A program made the translations under genes and the position numbers. Shown here in pieces: positions 40,669 to 48,961 of a DNA stretch of 64,000 bases. The notes under the pieces are model-generated. The model was not told the origin of the DNA. It did no database searches and saw only the letters and a list, made by a program, of their open reading frames with translations. Source of the stretch: JAWLHU01 sp049324875. GTDB lineage: Bacteria > Bacillota > Sulfobacillia > Symbiobacteriales > Symbiobacteriaceae. The DNA lies in NCBI GenBank assembly GCA_049324875.1, contig JBMONC010000043.1:28530-92529 (forward strand), in the 5' to 3' direction. Position 1 is the stretch's first letter. Every line of letters begins with the position of its first letter.

Positions 40669-40980
40669 ATGACCGCCCGCTTCCCCGACACCGATGAACG
40701 GACCCGGGCCGTGCAGCACGAAGCCTCCCACCGGGCCTTTGCGGTGGTCGGCTACCTGATCCTGCTGGACATCATGCTCTACGCCTCGGGCTACCGCCCC
40801 GCCTGGCTGGACTGGGACGGGGTTCCCCTGGACCTCTGGATCATCATGCTGGTGGGCGGCGGGGTGCAGTTTGCGCACACCCTGCGCCACCGGATCCACT
40901 CCCCCCGGCAGTTCCTCTTCCTCGGCGGCTTGATGCTGCTCTCCGCCGCCATCGCTGCGGTGATCGGCTCAATGTCGTAG
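40669..40980 (+). CDS. Small membrane protein, paralogous copy 2
   Basis: 103 residues from ATG 40669 with GGAGGAGGG upstream. Shares DERTRAVQHEASHRAFAVVG and GYRPAWLDW with the preceding protein, so the two arose by tandem duplication. Three predicted helices. Probably a hetero-oligomeric membrane partner in the same HTH-controlled unit. Confidence 0.75.
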   Translation: MTARFPDTDERTRAVQHEASHRAFAVVGYLILLDIMLYASGYRPAWLDWDGVPLDLWIIMLVGGGVQFAHTLRHRIHSPRQFLFLGGLMLLSAAIAAVIGSMS

Positions 40981-40991
40981 CCGTAGAATAG

Positions 40992-41022
40992 GCGGGGCGC
41001 CCCCAACCCGGGAGCGCCCCGC
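40992..41022. terminator. Hairpin between convergent genes
   Basis: GCGGGGCGC (40992-41000) and GCGCCCCGC (41014-41022) pair over a 13-base loop; no clear T-tract. Confidence 0.55.
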
Positions 41023-41026
41023 TCTG

Positions 41027-41482
41027 CTACATCCGCACATCGACCAGCATCCCCTTGATCTCCCCGATCGCCTCCAGGATGGCGATCCGGTCCTGCTCCT
41101 GGTCCAGCACCAGCCGGGAGAGCTCCTCCAGCTTCTCATCCACCTTGCGGATGGTGACCATCGTCCGCTGCTCCCAGGTCTGCGAATCCCACTCCAGGTC
41201 GGCCCGGACCTCCACCATGTGGTGGGTCAGGTCCCGGAAGAGCCGGGCGATCGCCTCCCGGTAGGCGCGCAGGTCGTGCTGGCTGAAGGTCTCACCCAGC
41301 CGGTTCCCGAACCGCTCAATCTCGGCCAGCGCCCGGTCGATGCGCTCGTTGAAGTGCATCGCATGGGTCCGTGCCAGCTGCTGGCGGAAGGGCACCCGCT
41401 CCACCGGGACCGCCCGCTCGCCGCGGCCGGTGGTGGCGACCCGGGTCAGCCCACCCCCCAGCCGGACCTTCTCTGTGGACAT
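41027..41482 (-). CDS. YaaR/DUF327 family protein
   Basis: 151-residue mostly helical protein. The pattern FRQQLARTHAMHFNERIDRA, then GNRLGETFSQHDLRAYREAI and VRKVDEKLEELSRLVLDQEQ-like content through ILEAIGEIKGMLVDVRM matches the Bacillota-wide YaaR family; its biochemical role is not established. ATG follows AGGAGGGGG. It begins 24 bases after the selenoprotein gene and is probably co-transcribed with it. Confidence 0.8.
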   Translation of the reverse strand: MSTEKVRLGGGLTRVATTGRGERAVPVERVPFRQQLARTHAMHFNERIDRALAEIERFGNRLGETFSQHDLRAYREAIARLFRDLTHHMVEVRADLEWDSQTWEQRTMVTIRKVDEKLEELSRLVLDQEQDRIAILEAIGEIKGMLVDVRM

Positions 41483-41506
41483 GGCGCCCCCTCCTTCCCC
41501 GGAGCT

Positions 41507-41977
41507 TTACGAGCTGGAGAGGCGGGTGCTGTCCGGATCATCCCTCCGGAGAGCGTCCACCGCCTGCAGGATCTCCTCGGTGGAGGGCATCCCCTCCTGC
41601 ACCCAGGTGACCACGCCCTGCTTGTTGACCAGCACCACCGTCCGCTGGATGCCGCCCTCCGGCTTCAGCGCACCGTAGGCGGTCGCCACCTTCTTCTCGG
41701 CATCGACGCAGATGGGGAACCGGAAGCCCATCTCCTGCGCCCACCTGGCGTGGGATTCCAGGCTTCCCGGGTTGATCGCCACCACCTGCACCCCACGGGC
41801 CTCGTACTCCACCGCAGCGTCACGCGCAGCGCCCAGCTGCCGGTTTCAGCCCGAGGTGTTGTCCTTCGGGTAAAAGATGAGCAGAGCATGACGCTGACCC
41901 CGGAGCGCCGAGAGCGTGAAGCTCCCCTGGGTCGACTCCAGGGTGAAGTCGGGCGCATGTTCTCCCACCTGAATCAC
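41507..41977 (-). CDS. Peroxiredoxin (AhpC/TSA, Bcp-like) with in-frame UGA = selenocysteine 44
   Basis: Thiol/selenol peroxidase. Reading from GTG 41977 (AGGAGG nine bases upstream) the frame gives IQVGEHAPDFTLESTQGSFT, LLIFYPKDNTSG, then TGA at 41848-41846, then NRQLGAARDAAVEYEARGVQ and VVAINPGSLESH in the same frame to the stop at 41507; 156 residues in all. In the Bcp/PrxQ family the residue after FYPKD-TxG is the peroxidatic Cys, so the TGA replaces exactly that residue. The sequence on both sides is intact, which argues against a pseudogene. A suitable SECIS stem-loop follows (41814-41840). The usual resolving Cys five residues on is absent (Gly); C86 or so in FPICVDAEK is the only Cys. 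Located between metX and yaaR. Confidence 0.88.
41814..41840 (-). promoter_or_regulatory. Candidate bacterial SECIS element
   Basis: Six to 32 bases past the UGA, GCAGC pairs with GCTGC as outer stem, then a 3x3 internal loop, then GCGC with GCGT, leaving a UGC apical loop. The loop starts 17 bases from the UGA and has G at its second position, as known bacterial SECIS elements require. Predicted by eye. Confidence 0.55.
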
Positions 41978-42056
41978 TGCCAGATCCCTCCTGTACCATC
42001 CACCTGTTTTTGGATTCGCCATAGGATGCGCAAATCCCTCCGGGATTACCCGGCCA

Positions 42057-43142
42057 CTAGTGGAGGGCGGGGCGCCCCAGGAAGGTGGTGATCGGTTCGG
42101 CCAGCCGGTGGGCCTCCAGCAGCGTGGCCTGATGGCCGGCGGAGGAGTCGATCTCCACCACCTCCACCCTCCCCCCGTGGGCCCTGACCAGATCGGCGAA
42201 GGCGTGGCTGGCCGCCGGCGGGAAGAGGATGTCGCTGGAGACGGGCAGGAGCAGGAGTTCCGCCTTGATCTTCTGCACCGCCACCTCCAGGTCCCGATTG
42301 CCGTGGGCGATGTCGTGGAGGATCGCCATCCGGGCCGTGGCCACGAAGTGGTCGGGGTCGAAGCGGCTGGCCAGGCGGCGGGCCTCCTCCTCCAGCTCCG
42401 CCTGAAAGGCGTAGCGGCCATCCCGGTCGGCCCAAGGGTGTGCCGAGGCAACGGCGGTGCGGCGCCCCCAGACCGCCTCCATCCAGTCGTTGGAGCGGGA
42501 GAGCGCCAGGAAGAGCTGGGTCGCCCGGACCAGCCCCTCCTCCCGGTCGGCCTCGATGGCGTCGATGGCCGCCTGGCAGACCGCCAGGGAGAAGAGCGGG
42601 GTCGCCCGGTGGGCGGAGCCGGCGGCGATCACCTGCCGGACCAGCCGGGGGAAGGTGACCGCCCACTCCAGCGCCATGAAGCCGCCGGTGGAGGGGCCGG
42701 CCACGCAGGCCAGCCGCTCGATCCCCAGCGACTCCAGCAGCTGCCGCTGCAGCCGGACGTTGTCCCGCACCGTCACCTGGGGAAAGGCGCGCCCGTAGAC
42801 CCGGCCCGTCTCGGGGGAGAGGGTGCCAGGGCCGGTGGTGACCACGGTCGCATCCCGCAGGTTCAGGTTGCAGAGGCTATCCACGGCGATGATGAAGTAG
42901 CGGTCGGTGTCGAAGGCCTTGCCGGGGCCGACCAGCGGCTCCCACCATCCCGCCTCCTCCCCCTCGGCGTGGTAGCGGCCGCCGGCGTGGCTGGTGCCGG
43001 CGAAGGGGTGGCAGAGCAGAACGGCGTTCTCCCGGGCTGGACTGAGTTGACCGTAGGTCTCGTAGCCCACGGTGGCGGTGATGGACTCACCCACCTCCAG
43101 GTCCAGCCGCGGCGTGGTGAAGACATGTTTGGCTGCAAGCAC
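42057..43142 (-). CDS. metX: Homoserine O-acetyltransferase-like alpha/beta hydrolase
   Basis: 361 residues from GTG 43142 (AGGAGG upstream). MetX family pattern: VGYETYGQLSPARENAVLLC, HPFAGTSHAGG, FFIIAVDSLCN-like stretch, the nucleophile elbow GPSTGGFMALEWA, SSDILFPPAASH with the catalytic Asp, and SAGHQATLLE with the His. It would acetylate homoserine for the sulfhydrylase at 35570-36859. Some relatives without clear substrate share this fold, so the exact acyl reaction is inferred. The 128-base region upstream contains no recognisable SAM riboswitch or T-box. Confidence 0.8.
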   Translation of the reverse strand: MLAAKHVFTTPRLDLEVGESITATVGYETYGQLSPARENAVLLCHPFAGTSHAGGRYHAEGEEAGWWEPLVGPGKAFDTDRYFIIAVDSLCNLNLRDATVVTTGPGTLSPETGRVYGRAFPQVTVRDNVRLQRQLLESLGIERLACVAGPSTGGFMALEWAVTFPRLVRQVIAAGSAHRATPLFSLAVCQAAIDAIEADREEGLVRATQLFLALSRSNDWMEAVWGRRTAVASAHPWADRDGRYAFQAELEEEARRLASRFDPDHFVATARMAILHDIAHGNRDLEVAVQKIKAELLLLPVSSDILFPPAASHAFADLVRAHGGRVEVVEIDSSAGHQATLLEAHRLAEPITTFLGRPALH

Positions 43143-43270
43143 GAGCGGTTTCGCCTCCTGAGGCTCTGAGATTCCGGCTGGGAACCGTTTCTCCTTGTCC
43201 CGCGGAGGCGGAGGTTAATGGAAGCGGCCCGGCTACCCTCAGGAACGGACGGCCGCCGGCGAAGCGGTGC

Positions 43271-43708
43271 CTACTTCGGGAAGAGGGCGGGCAGGCAGCA
43301 GCCCTGGTTGCCCGCCAGCAGCGGCGCGGCCTCCCGTACTTCCATCCAGAAGTAGTGAAAGCGCATGCCCTTGTCCTCCACCCCGTCCGAGACGATGTGG
43401 ACCCACTGATCGGGCAGGGGCAGGTCGGTCTGCAGGAGAAAAAAGTGCCGCTCCTGGAGTTGCTGCGACTCCGGCACCGGAAGCTCATCGGACCCCAGTT
43501 CTCGAACAACCGTGGCAGTGACGCCGGACTCCTCGAAGACCTCCCGGACCACCGCCTCCTCCAGGCTCTCCCCCGGCTCCACCGATCCGCCGGGCACCTG
43601 GGTGCCGGCATCGGGGTAGAGGCTGCGGTCATGGTCGAAGACCATCACCTGGAGCTGCCCGTCCCGCTCACGGGTCAGATAGCCGTACACCTTCAGCTTT
43701 CGCCGCAT
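43271..43708 (-). CDS. Nudix hydrolase
   Basis: 145-residue hydrolase of nucleoside diphosphates linked to another group. The Nudix box is complete: VPGGSVEPGESLEEAVVREV then FEESGV, satisfying GX5EX7REUXEEXGU. The substrate is not evident. It begins ten bases after the nth stop and is likely co-transcribed with it. Confidence 0.9.
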   Translation of the reverse strand: MRRKLKVYGYLTRERDGQLQVMVFDHDRSLYPDAGTQVPGGSVEPGESLEEAVVREVFEESGVTATVVRELGSDELPVPESQQLQERHFFLLQTDLPLPDQWVHIVSDGVEDKGMRFHYFWMEVREAAPLLAGNQGCCLPALFPK

Positions 43709-43718
43709 AGACCCACTC

Positions 43719-44453
43719 CTAGGAGATCTCGGTCCGCTTCCGGGTCCGCCCCGCCTTGGAGACGCCCGACCTGGCCAGTCGCCTGGCGTCGGCCTTCACC
43801 GCCCTGGCGGCGTCCTTCTGCGCCTGCTGCCCGAACTTGCAGAGGTCCAGCAGGGGGCACTCGCTGCACCGGGGCTTGCGGGCGTCGCAGACCTGCCGCC
43901 CGTGGTGGATCAGCCAGTGGTGGGCCTGACTCCACAGCCCCCGGGGGATCCGCTTCATCAGCTGCTGCTCCGTCTCCTCCACCGACTCGGCGCTGGCCAG
44001 CCCCAGCCGGTTGGAGACCCGGAAGACATGGGTGTCCACCGCGATGGCGGGCACCCCGAAGGCGTTGGAGAGGACCACGTTGGCGGTCTTCCGGCCCACG
44101 CCGGGCAGCTGGACCAGATCCTCCAAGTTGGGCGGCACCTCCCCGCCGTGCTTCTCCAGCAGTAGGCGGCTGAGCGCCTGGATGTTCTTCGCCTTGTTCT
44201 GCCAGAGGCCGCAGTCCTTGATCATCTCGCCGATCTGCTCGACGGTCAGGGCGGCGAAGTGCTCCGGCTTGTTGTATTGCGGGAAGATCCGCCCGGTGAC
44301 AATGTTGACCCGGGCGTCGGTGCACTGGGCCGAGAGCACCGTTGCCACCAGCAGCTCGAAGGCATCCCGGTGGTGGAGGGCACACTTGGCATCGGGGTAC
44401 ATCTGGCTCAGCCGCTGGAGAATCTCGGCGGTGGGGACTCGCTTCGTGGCCAT
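43719..44453 (-). CDS. nth: Endonuclease III
   Basis: Bifunctional DNA glycosylase/AP lyase for oxidised pyrimidines. The helix-hairpin-helix LPGVGRKTANVVLSNAFG holds the catalytic Lys, and AIAVDTHVFRVSNRLG holds the catalytic Asp. The [4Fe-4S] motif is CDARKPRCSECPLLDLC (CX6CX2CX5C). 244 residues, some 30 more than usual because of a basic tail (KDAARAVKADARRLARSG) that may bind DNA. Confidence 0.95.
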   Translation of the reverse strand: MATKRVPTAEILQRLSQMYPDAKCALHHRDAFELLVATVLSAQCTDARVNIVTGRIFPQYNKPEHFAALTVEQIGEMIKDCGLWQNKAKNIQALSRLLLEKHGGEVPPNLEDLVQLPGVGRKTANVVLSNAFGVPAIAVDTHVFRVSNRLGLASAESVEETEQQLMKRIPRGLWSQAHHWLIHHGRQVCDARKPRCSECPLLDLCKFGQQAQKDAARAVKADARRLARSGVSKAGRTRKRTEIS

Positions 44454-44549
44454 GCTGTCACCTCTGGAGAGCGGATTCGACGGATCCGTGCCGACTCCTG
44501 GTCACAGAGCGTCGTAAAGGAGAATGTCTAGAAAGTGGGGGCAGAGCCA

Positions 44550-45275
44550 ATGGCATACGACCTGGATCGCATCCTCGTGGGGATGGGCGATGCGGATGAT
44601 ACCACCCGGCTTTCGGCGGCCTACGCTCTGGAGGAGGCGCTGAAGGAGGAGCTGGAGGCGGGCCGGACCGACTGGGCCCCGCTGGTGGAGCGGCTGCTGC
44701 CGGTTCTGATCGAGGGGATCGGCGACAGCCACAAGGGGGTGCAGGTCCACTCGGCCAACTGCCTGGAGTTCCTGGCCTACCAGTCGGAGCGGGTGATCCC
44801 GGCCCTGCGGGCGGCGATGGCCGCCCCGGATAGCTGGCGCGCCTGGGGCGCCGCCATCGTCTTCGCCCGGATGGGGCTCTGGGCGCCGGAGGTGGGCCCC
44901 GCCCTGAGCGCCGCCATGGGCGCCCGTGACCGGGATGTGCGCTGGGCCGCCGCCAGCTACGCCCTCCAGTTGGGACGCAAGCACCCCGAGGCGGTGGCGA
45001 TGGTGAAGCGGACGATCCAGTCCGAGCAGCCGCTGGCCCGGAAGATGGCAGCCTACTGCCTCGGGGCGATGGGCGAGTTCGCCGCGGTGGAGCCGGACCT
45101 GGCGGCCCACCTGGACGACCCGGAGATGGAGGTCCGCCGCTCGGTGATCCTGGCCCTCGACAAGCTGCCCCGGCTCTCCGAGCCGGTCAAGCAGCGGATC
45201 GCCGCCATGCGGCAGGACCCGGACCCCTTCGTGCAGCGCACGGCCGACGCCGTGGCCAGGAAACTGGGACGCTAG
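44550..45275 (+). CDS. HEAT-repeat protein
   Basis: 241 residues of helical repeats, e.g. SHKGVQVHSANCLEFLAYQS, DRDVRWAAASYALQLGRKHP, QPLARKMAAYCLGAMGEFAA and DPEMEVRRSVILALDKLPRL. No catalytic motif; such proteins act as scaffolds or, in PBS-lyase-like forms, as phycobilin lyase relatives. ATG 44550 has GGGGG upstream; GTG 44535 with AAAGGAG is an alternative. The stop codon overlaps that of the convergent receiver gene. Confidence 0.8.
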   Translation: MAYDLDRILVGMGDADDTTRLSAAYALEEALKEELEAGRTDWAPLVERLLPVLIEGIGDSHKGVQVHSANCLEFLAYQSERVIPALRAAMAAPDSWRAWGAAIVFARMGLWAPEVGPALSAAMGARDRDVRWAAASYALQLGRKHPEAVAMVKRTIQSEQPLARKMAAYCLGAMGEFAAVEPDLAAHLDDPEMEVRRSVILALDKLPRLSEPVKQRIAAMRQDPDPFVQRTADAVARKLGR

Positions 45276-45622
45276 CCCTCCAGCATCCCGGCGATCAGCT
45301 CGCCGAAGGAGGCGGTCAGCTTCGACTTGGTCACCACCCGGTCCGCCCCGGCCTCCCGGGCGGCGTGGCGCAGCTCGGTCTCCACGTGGGGGCCGAAGGC
45401 CAGCACCTTTACCCCGGCGGCCCGCGCCGCCCGCACCAGCTCCAGCGCCACCGGCCCGGCCTCCAGGTCGATCAGCGCCAGCTGGGTCCCCTCGGGCAGC
45501 GGCCCGGGCGCCGGCCCGGCGGAGAGGTCGACCACCCGGGCCTGGTGGCCCAGCTGCTGCAGGGCCCGCTCAAACCGCTCGGCGAAGAAGAGGTCCGCCG
45601 TCACCGCGTAGATGAATGCCAT
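45272..45622 (-). CDS. Receiver-like (CheY-fold) protein, possibly degenerate
   Basis: 116 residues from ATG 45622 (AGGAGG upstream). Alternating beta/alpha pattern: IYAVTADLFFAERFERALQQ, ALIDLEAG with a possible acceptor Asp, VKVLAFGPHVETELRHAARE and GADRVVTKSKL with the Lys. The usual acidic pair at the first strand is missing (TAD only), so phosphorylation is doubtful. No kinase nearby. Confidence 0.65.
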   Translation of the reverse strand: MAFIYAVTADLFFAERFERALQQLGHQARVVDLSAGPAPGPLPEGTQLALIDLEAGPVALELVRAARAAGVKVLAFGPHVETELRHAAREAGADRVVTKSKLTASFGELIAGMLEG

Positions 45623-45731
45623 CGATCGACACCTCCTGGTCTTTCGTCGCCAGTCTGCCCCGGGGCGGTGCGCGCAAACCCCGCCGTGTGGTATGCTGGT
45701 ACAAGATTTCTCACAGGCAGGTGGAGTTCCC

Positions 45732-47021
45732 ATGACGCGCTACTCCCAGTCGGAACGCTACTACGAACGGGCCCGGGCCCACATCGTCGGCGGGGTCAAC
45801 TCCCCCGCCCGCTCCTTCAAGGCGGTGGGCGGCGGGGCGCCCGTCTTCATGAACCGGGGGCAGGGCGCCTACCTCTTCGACGTGGACGGCAACCGCTACA
45901 TCGACTACCTGGCCGCCTACGGCCCGGGGATTCTGGGCCACGCCCACCCCGAGATCGTCGAGGCGATCACCCGGGCAGCCCGGAACGGCACCCTCTACGG
46001 CACCCCCACCCCCTGGGAGGTGGAGCTGGCCGACCGGCTCCACCAGGCGCTCCCCTCGCTGGAGCGGGTCCGGTTCGTCTCCTCCGGCACCGAGGCGGTG
46101 ATGTCGGCCATCCGGGTGGCCCGGGCCTACACCGGGCGGCCGAAGGTGATCAAGATGGAGGGCTGCTACCACGGCCACGCCGACCTGGCGCTGATCGCCG
46201 CCGGCTCCGGCCCGTCGCAGCTGGGCACCCCCGACTCCGCCGGGGTGACCGAAGGGGTGGCCCGTGACGTGATCACCGTCCCCTACAACGACCTGGAGGC
46301 GCTGGCCCAGGCGCTGGATGCCTGGGGCCGGGAGGTGGCCTGCGTCATCACCGAGCCGATCGTCGGCAACTTCGGCATCGTCAACCCCGAGCCGGGCTAC
46401 CTGGAGGGGGTGAAGCGGCTGACCCACCAGCACGGCGCCCTGCTGATCTTCGACGAGGTGATCACCGCCTTCCGGGTGGCCTACGGCGGGGCCCAGACCC
46501 TGCTGGGGGTGGAGCCCGACCTGACCACCCTGGGCAAGGCGATCGGCGGCGGCGTGGCGCTGGGCGCCTACGGCGGGCGGGCCGAGATCATGGACTGGGT
46601 CGCTCCGCTGGGGCCGGCCTACCAGGCGGGCACCCTGGCCGGCAACCCGCTCTCGGTCCAGGTGGCGCTGGCCTCCCTCGACATCCTGCAGCGGCCCGGC
46701 ACCTACCAGCGGCTGGAGCAGATGGGCGCCCACCTCTCCGAGGGGCTGCTGCGGATCGCCCGGAACCACGGCCACACCGTGCAGCTGGGCCGGAACGGCT
46801 CCATGTTCACCCTCTACTTCTGCGACCAGCCGGTGCGGGACTACAAGGGGGCCGAGACCTCGGACCCGCAGCGGTTCGCCGCCATGTTCCGGGGCTTTCT
46901 GGACCGGGGGGTCTGCCTCGCCCCCAGCCGCTTCGAGGCCTGGATGATCTCCATCCAGCACGAGATGGCCGACCTGGAGGAGACGCTGCAGATCGCCGAG
47001 GAGGTCTTCGCCTCCTTCTAG
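45732..47021 (+). CDS. hemL: Glutamate-1-semialdehyde 2,1-aminomutase
   Basis: PLP/PMP enzyme making 5-aminolevulinate for tetrapyrrole synthesis. 429 residues: HIVGGVNSPARSFKAVGGGA, VDGNRYIDYLAAYGPGILGH, FVSSGTEAVMSAIRVARAYT, YHGHADLALI, IFDEVITAFRVAYGGAQTLL and the PLP lysine in LTTLGKAIGGGVALGAYGG. ATG 45732 lies after AGGTGGAG. No other hem gene is adjacent; a strong terminator follows, so monocistronic. Confidence 0.95.
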   Translation: MTRYSQSERYYERARAHIVGGVNSPARSFKAVGGGAPVFMNRGQGAYLFDVDGNRYIDYLAAYGPGILGHAHPEIVEAITRAARNGTLYGTPTPWEVELADRLHQALPSLERVRFVSSGTEAVMSAIRVARAYTGRPKVIKMEGCYHGHADLALIAAGSGPSQLGTPDSAGVTEGVARDVITVPYNDLEALAQALDAWGREVACVITEPIVGNFGIVNPEPGYLEGVKRLTHQHGALLIFDEVITAFRVAYGGAQTLLGVEPDLTTLGKAIGGGVALGAYGGRAEIMDWVAPLGPAYQAGTLAGNPLSVQVALASLDILQRPGTYQRLEQMGAHLSEGLLRIARNHGHTVQLGRNGSMFTLYFCDQPVRDYKGAETSDPQRFAAMFRGFLDRGVCLAPSRFEAWMISIQHEMADLEETLQIAEEVFASF

Positions 47022-47027
47022 ACCCCC

Positions 47028-47063
47028 AACCCGCCGGTGGGAGCGATACCCCGGCGGGTTTTT
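47028..47063 (+). terminator. Terminator of hemL
   Basis: AACCCGCCGG/CCGGCGGGTT stem (47028-47037, 47051-47060) followed by TTTTTG. Confidence 0.92.
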
Positions 47064-47150
47064 GCGCGGAGTTGTGCGACTTCTCCCGAATTCCCCCCCA
47101 AAATGTGCTACACTTTCGGGTGTGATATGGGAAGGGAGTGTGGTCCGGTC

Positions 47151-48917
47151 ATGTTTGCGCGCGAGTCCAGCCAGATCCACCGGATTGGTCAGGCCATGAC
47201 CGCCCGGGGGCCCCTGGGTGTGGTCGCCATGGCGCTGGGGGTTGGTGTGGGAGGCGCTGTCGCTTCGGTGCTCTTCGTCTGGGCGATTCAGGGGGTCTCC
47301 TTCCTCGCGGAATCGCTGGTCGACCGCATGGGCTGGGTGGGCCTGATCGGGGCAGCCGCCCTGGGCGGCCTGGCGGTCGGCCTGCTGGTCTACTTCTTCG
47401 CCCGGGAGGCCAAGGGTCACGGCGTCCCGGAGGTGATGGCCGCCATCGCCCTGCGGGGCGGGCGGATCCGGCCCCGGGTGGTGGCGGTCAAGGGGATCGC
47501 CTCCGCCATCACCATCGCCACCGGCGGCTCGGCGGGGCGGGAGGGGCCCATCGTCCAGGTGGGGGCCGCCCTCGGCTCCACCATCGGCCAGTGGTTCAAG
47601 GTCTCCGAGTCGAACCTGAAGACGCTGGTCGCCTGCGGGGCGGCGGCCGGCATCGCCGCCACCTTCAATGCTCCCATCGGGGGCGTCTTCTTTGCGATGG
47701 AGGTGATCCTGGGCGACTGGGACGGCGCCCGCTTCGGGCTGATCACCCTCTCCTCGGTGGCCGCCGCCGTCCTGGCCCACTCGATGCTGGGCGATCACCC
47801 GGCGCTGGCTGAGCTCTCCTACACCCTGCGCAGCGGCTGGGAGCTCTGGTTCTACGCCCTGCTGGGCGTCCTGATCATGCTGGCGGCGCAGCTCTACACC
47901 CGGGTGCTCTACTTCGCCGAGGACACCTTTGACGGGATCAAGCGGGTGCCCGAGTGGGTGAAGCCGGCGGTGGGCGGCGTGCTCTTCGCCGTGCTCGGCC
48001 TGCTGGTCCCCGCCACCCTGGGCCGCGGGGAGGATATCGTCCACGCCCTCCTCTCCGGCCACATGCCGGAGCAGGTGGCCTCCTGGTCGGCGCTCGCCCC
48101 GGCGCTGATCCTCTTCCTGATGGCCCTGGGCAAGATCCTCTCCACCTCCATCACCATCGGCTCCGGCGGCTCGGGCGGCATCTTCTTCCCCGGCCTCTTC
48201 ATCGGGGCGGCCTTCGGCGGCTCCTTCGGCCACGTGGTCCACAGCCTCGCCCCGGGGATCACCGCCGCCCCCGGCGCCTACGCCCTGGTGGGGATGGGCG
48301 CCTTCTTCGCCGGGATGACCCACGCCCCGATCACCGCCATCGTCATGCTTTTTGAGATGACCCGGGACTACCGGATCATCCTGCCGCTGATGCTGACCTG
48401 CGCCATCGCCGCCGCCCTCTCCCGCTGGGTCCACCCCGAGTCGATCTACACCCTGAAGCTGGTCCGGCAGGGGATCCGCCTGCGGCGGGGCCGGGAGGTG
48501 GGGGCGCTCCAGTCGCTCACCGCCCGGGATGTGATGACCACCCGGGTCGATGTGGTCCGGGAGAGCGATACCATCGCCGATGTGATCGCCTTCATGCAGA
48601 AGACCCACCACACCGGCTTCCCCGTGGTGGACGAGGAGGAGCGGCTGGTGGGGATCATCTCGCTCTCCGACATCCGGCGGACGCCGCTGGAGGGGCGGCT
48701 GGAGCGGCGGGTCTCCTCGGTGATGACCCGGCCGGTGGTGGCCGTCCCGCCCCACGCCAACCTGGAGGAGGTCACCCAGATCATGACCCGGCGGGATATC
48801 GGCCGGGTCCCGGTGATCGACCCCGACGGCGACGACCGGCTGCTGGGGCTGATCACCCGGTCCAACATCCTGAACGCCTACAACACCCGGCTCCTGGAGC
48901 GGGAGGCGCAGGCGTAG
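47151..48917 (+). CDS. ClC-family chloride channel/exchanger with CBS pair
   Basis: 588-residue membrane protein. ClC core to about residue 420: GSAGREGPIVQVGAALGS contains the gating Glu, GSGGSGGIFFPGLFIGAAFG the selectivity loop, and GMGAFFAGMTHAPITAIVML a later conserved stretch. The Glu gate suggests a proton-coupled exchanger. The C-terminal 125 residues are two CBS domains (ARDVMTTRVDVV, SSVMTRPVVAV). ATG 47151 is the only start that fits; the ribosome site GGGAG is 12 bases away. Confidence 0.93.
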   Translation: MFARESSQIHRIGQAMTARGPLGVVAMALGVGVGGAVASVLFVWAIQGVSFLAESLVDRMGWVGLIGAAALGGLAVGLLVYFFAREAKGHGVPEVMAAIALRGGRIRPRVVAVKGIASAITIATGGSAGREGPIVQVGAALGSTIGQWFKVSESNLKTLVACGAAAGIAATFNAPIGGVFFAMEVILGDWDGARFGLITLSSVAAAVLAHSMLGDHPALAELSYTLRSGWELWFYALLGVLIMLAAQLYTRVLYFAEDTFDGIKRVPEWVKPAVGGVLFAVLGLLVPATLGRGEDIVHALLSGHMPEQVASWSALAPALILFLMALGKILSTSITIGSGGSGGIFFPGLFIGAAFGGSFGHVVHSLAPGITAAPGAYALVGMGAFFAGMTHAPITAIVMLFEMTRDYRIILPLMLTCAIAAALSRWVHPESIYTLKLVRQGIRLRRGREVGALQSLTARDVMTTRVDVVRESDTIADVIAFMQKTHHTGFPVVDEEERLVGIISLSDIRRTPLEGRLERRVSSVMTRPVVAVPPHANLEEVTQIMTRRDIGRVPVIDPDGDDRLLGLITRSNILNAYNTRLLEREAQA

Positions 48918-48922
48918 TGAAA

Positions 48923-48960
48923 GAGGCGGGCCCGGCACGCGGGCTCGCCTCTGTTCTTAT
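48923..48960 (+). terminator. Terminator after the ClC gene
   Basis: GAGGCGGGCCCG pairs with CGGGCTCGCCTC (one mismatch) and is followed by TGTTCTTAT. Confidence 0.7.
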
Positions 48961-48961
48961 C

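Noticed and set aside
41507..41848. Peroxiredoxin read as a pseudogene broken by a nonsense mutation
   Set aside because: The stop is TGA, falls exactly on the catalytic Cys position, the frame is intact on both sides, and a SECIS-like fold follows. A random nonsense mutation would not be expected to hit that codon.
43143..43270. SAM riboswitch or T-box leader upstream of metX
   Set aside because: No S-box core, no SAM-II pseudoknot pattern, no T-box GGGTGGTACC-like sequence and no terminator hairpin could be found.
45711..48938. A 1075-codon open frame on the minus strand across hemL and the ClC gene, and similar long frames opposite GH31, GH15-like and nuo genes
   Set aside because: High GC leaves few stops in the antisense frames. 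These translations are low-complexity (runs of G, H, Q, R, P) without domains, while the plus-strand genes beneath have full family motifs.
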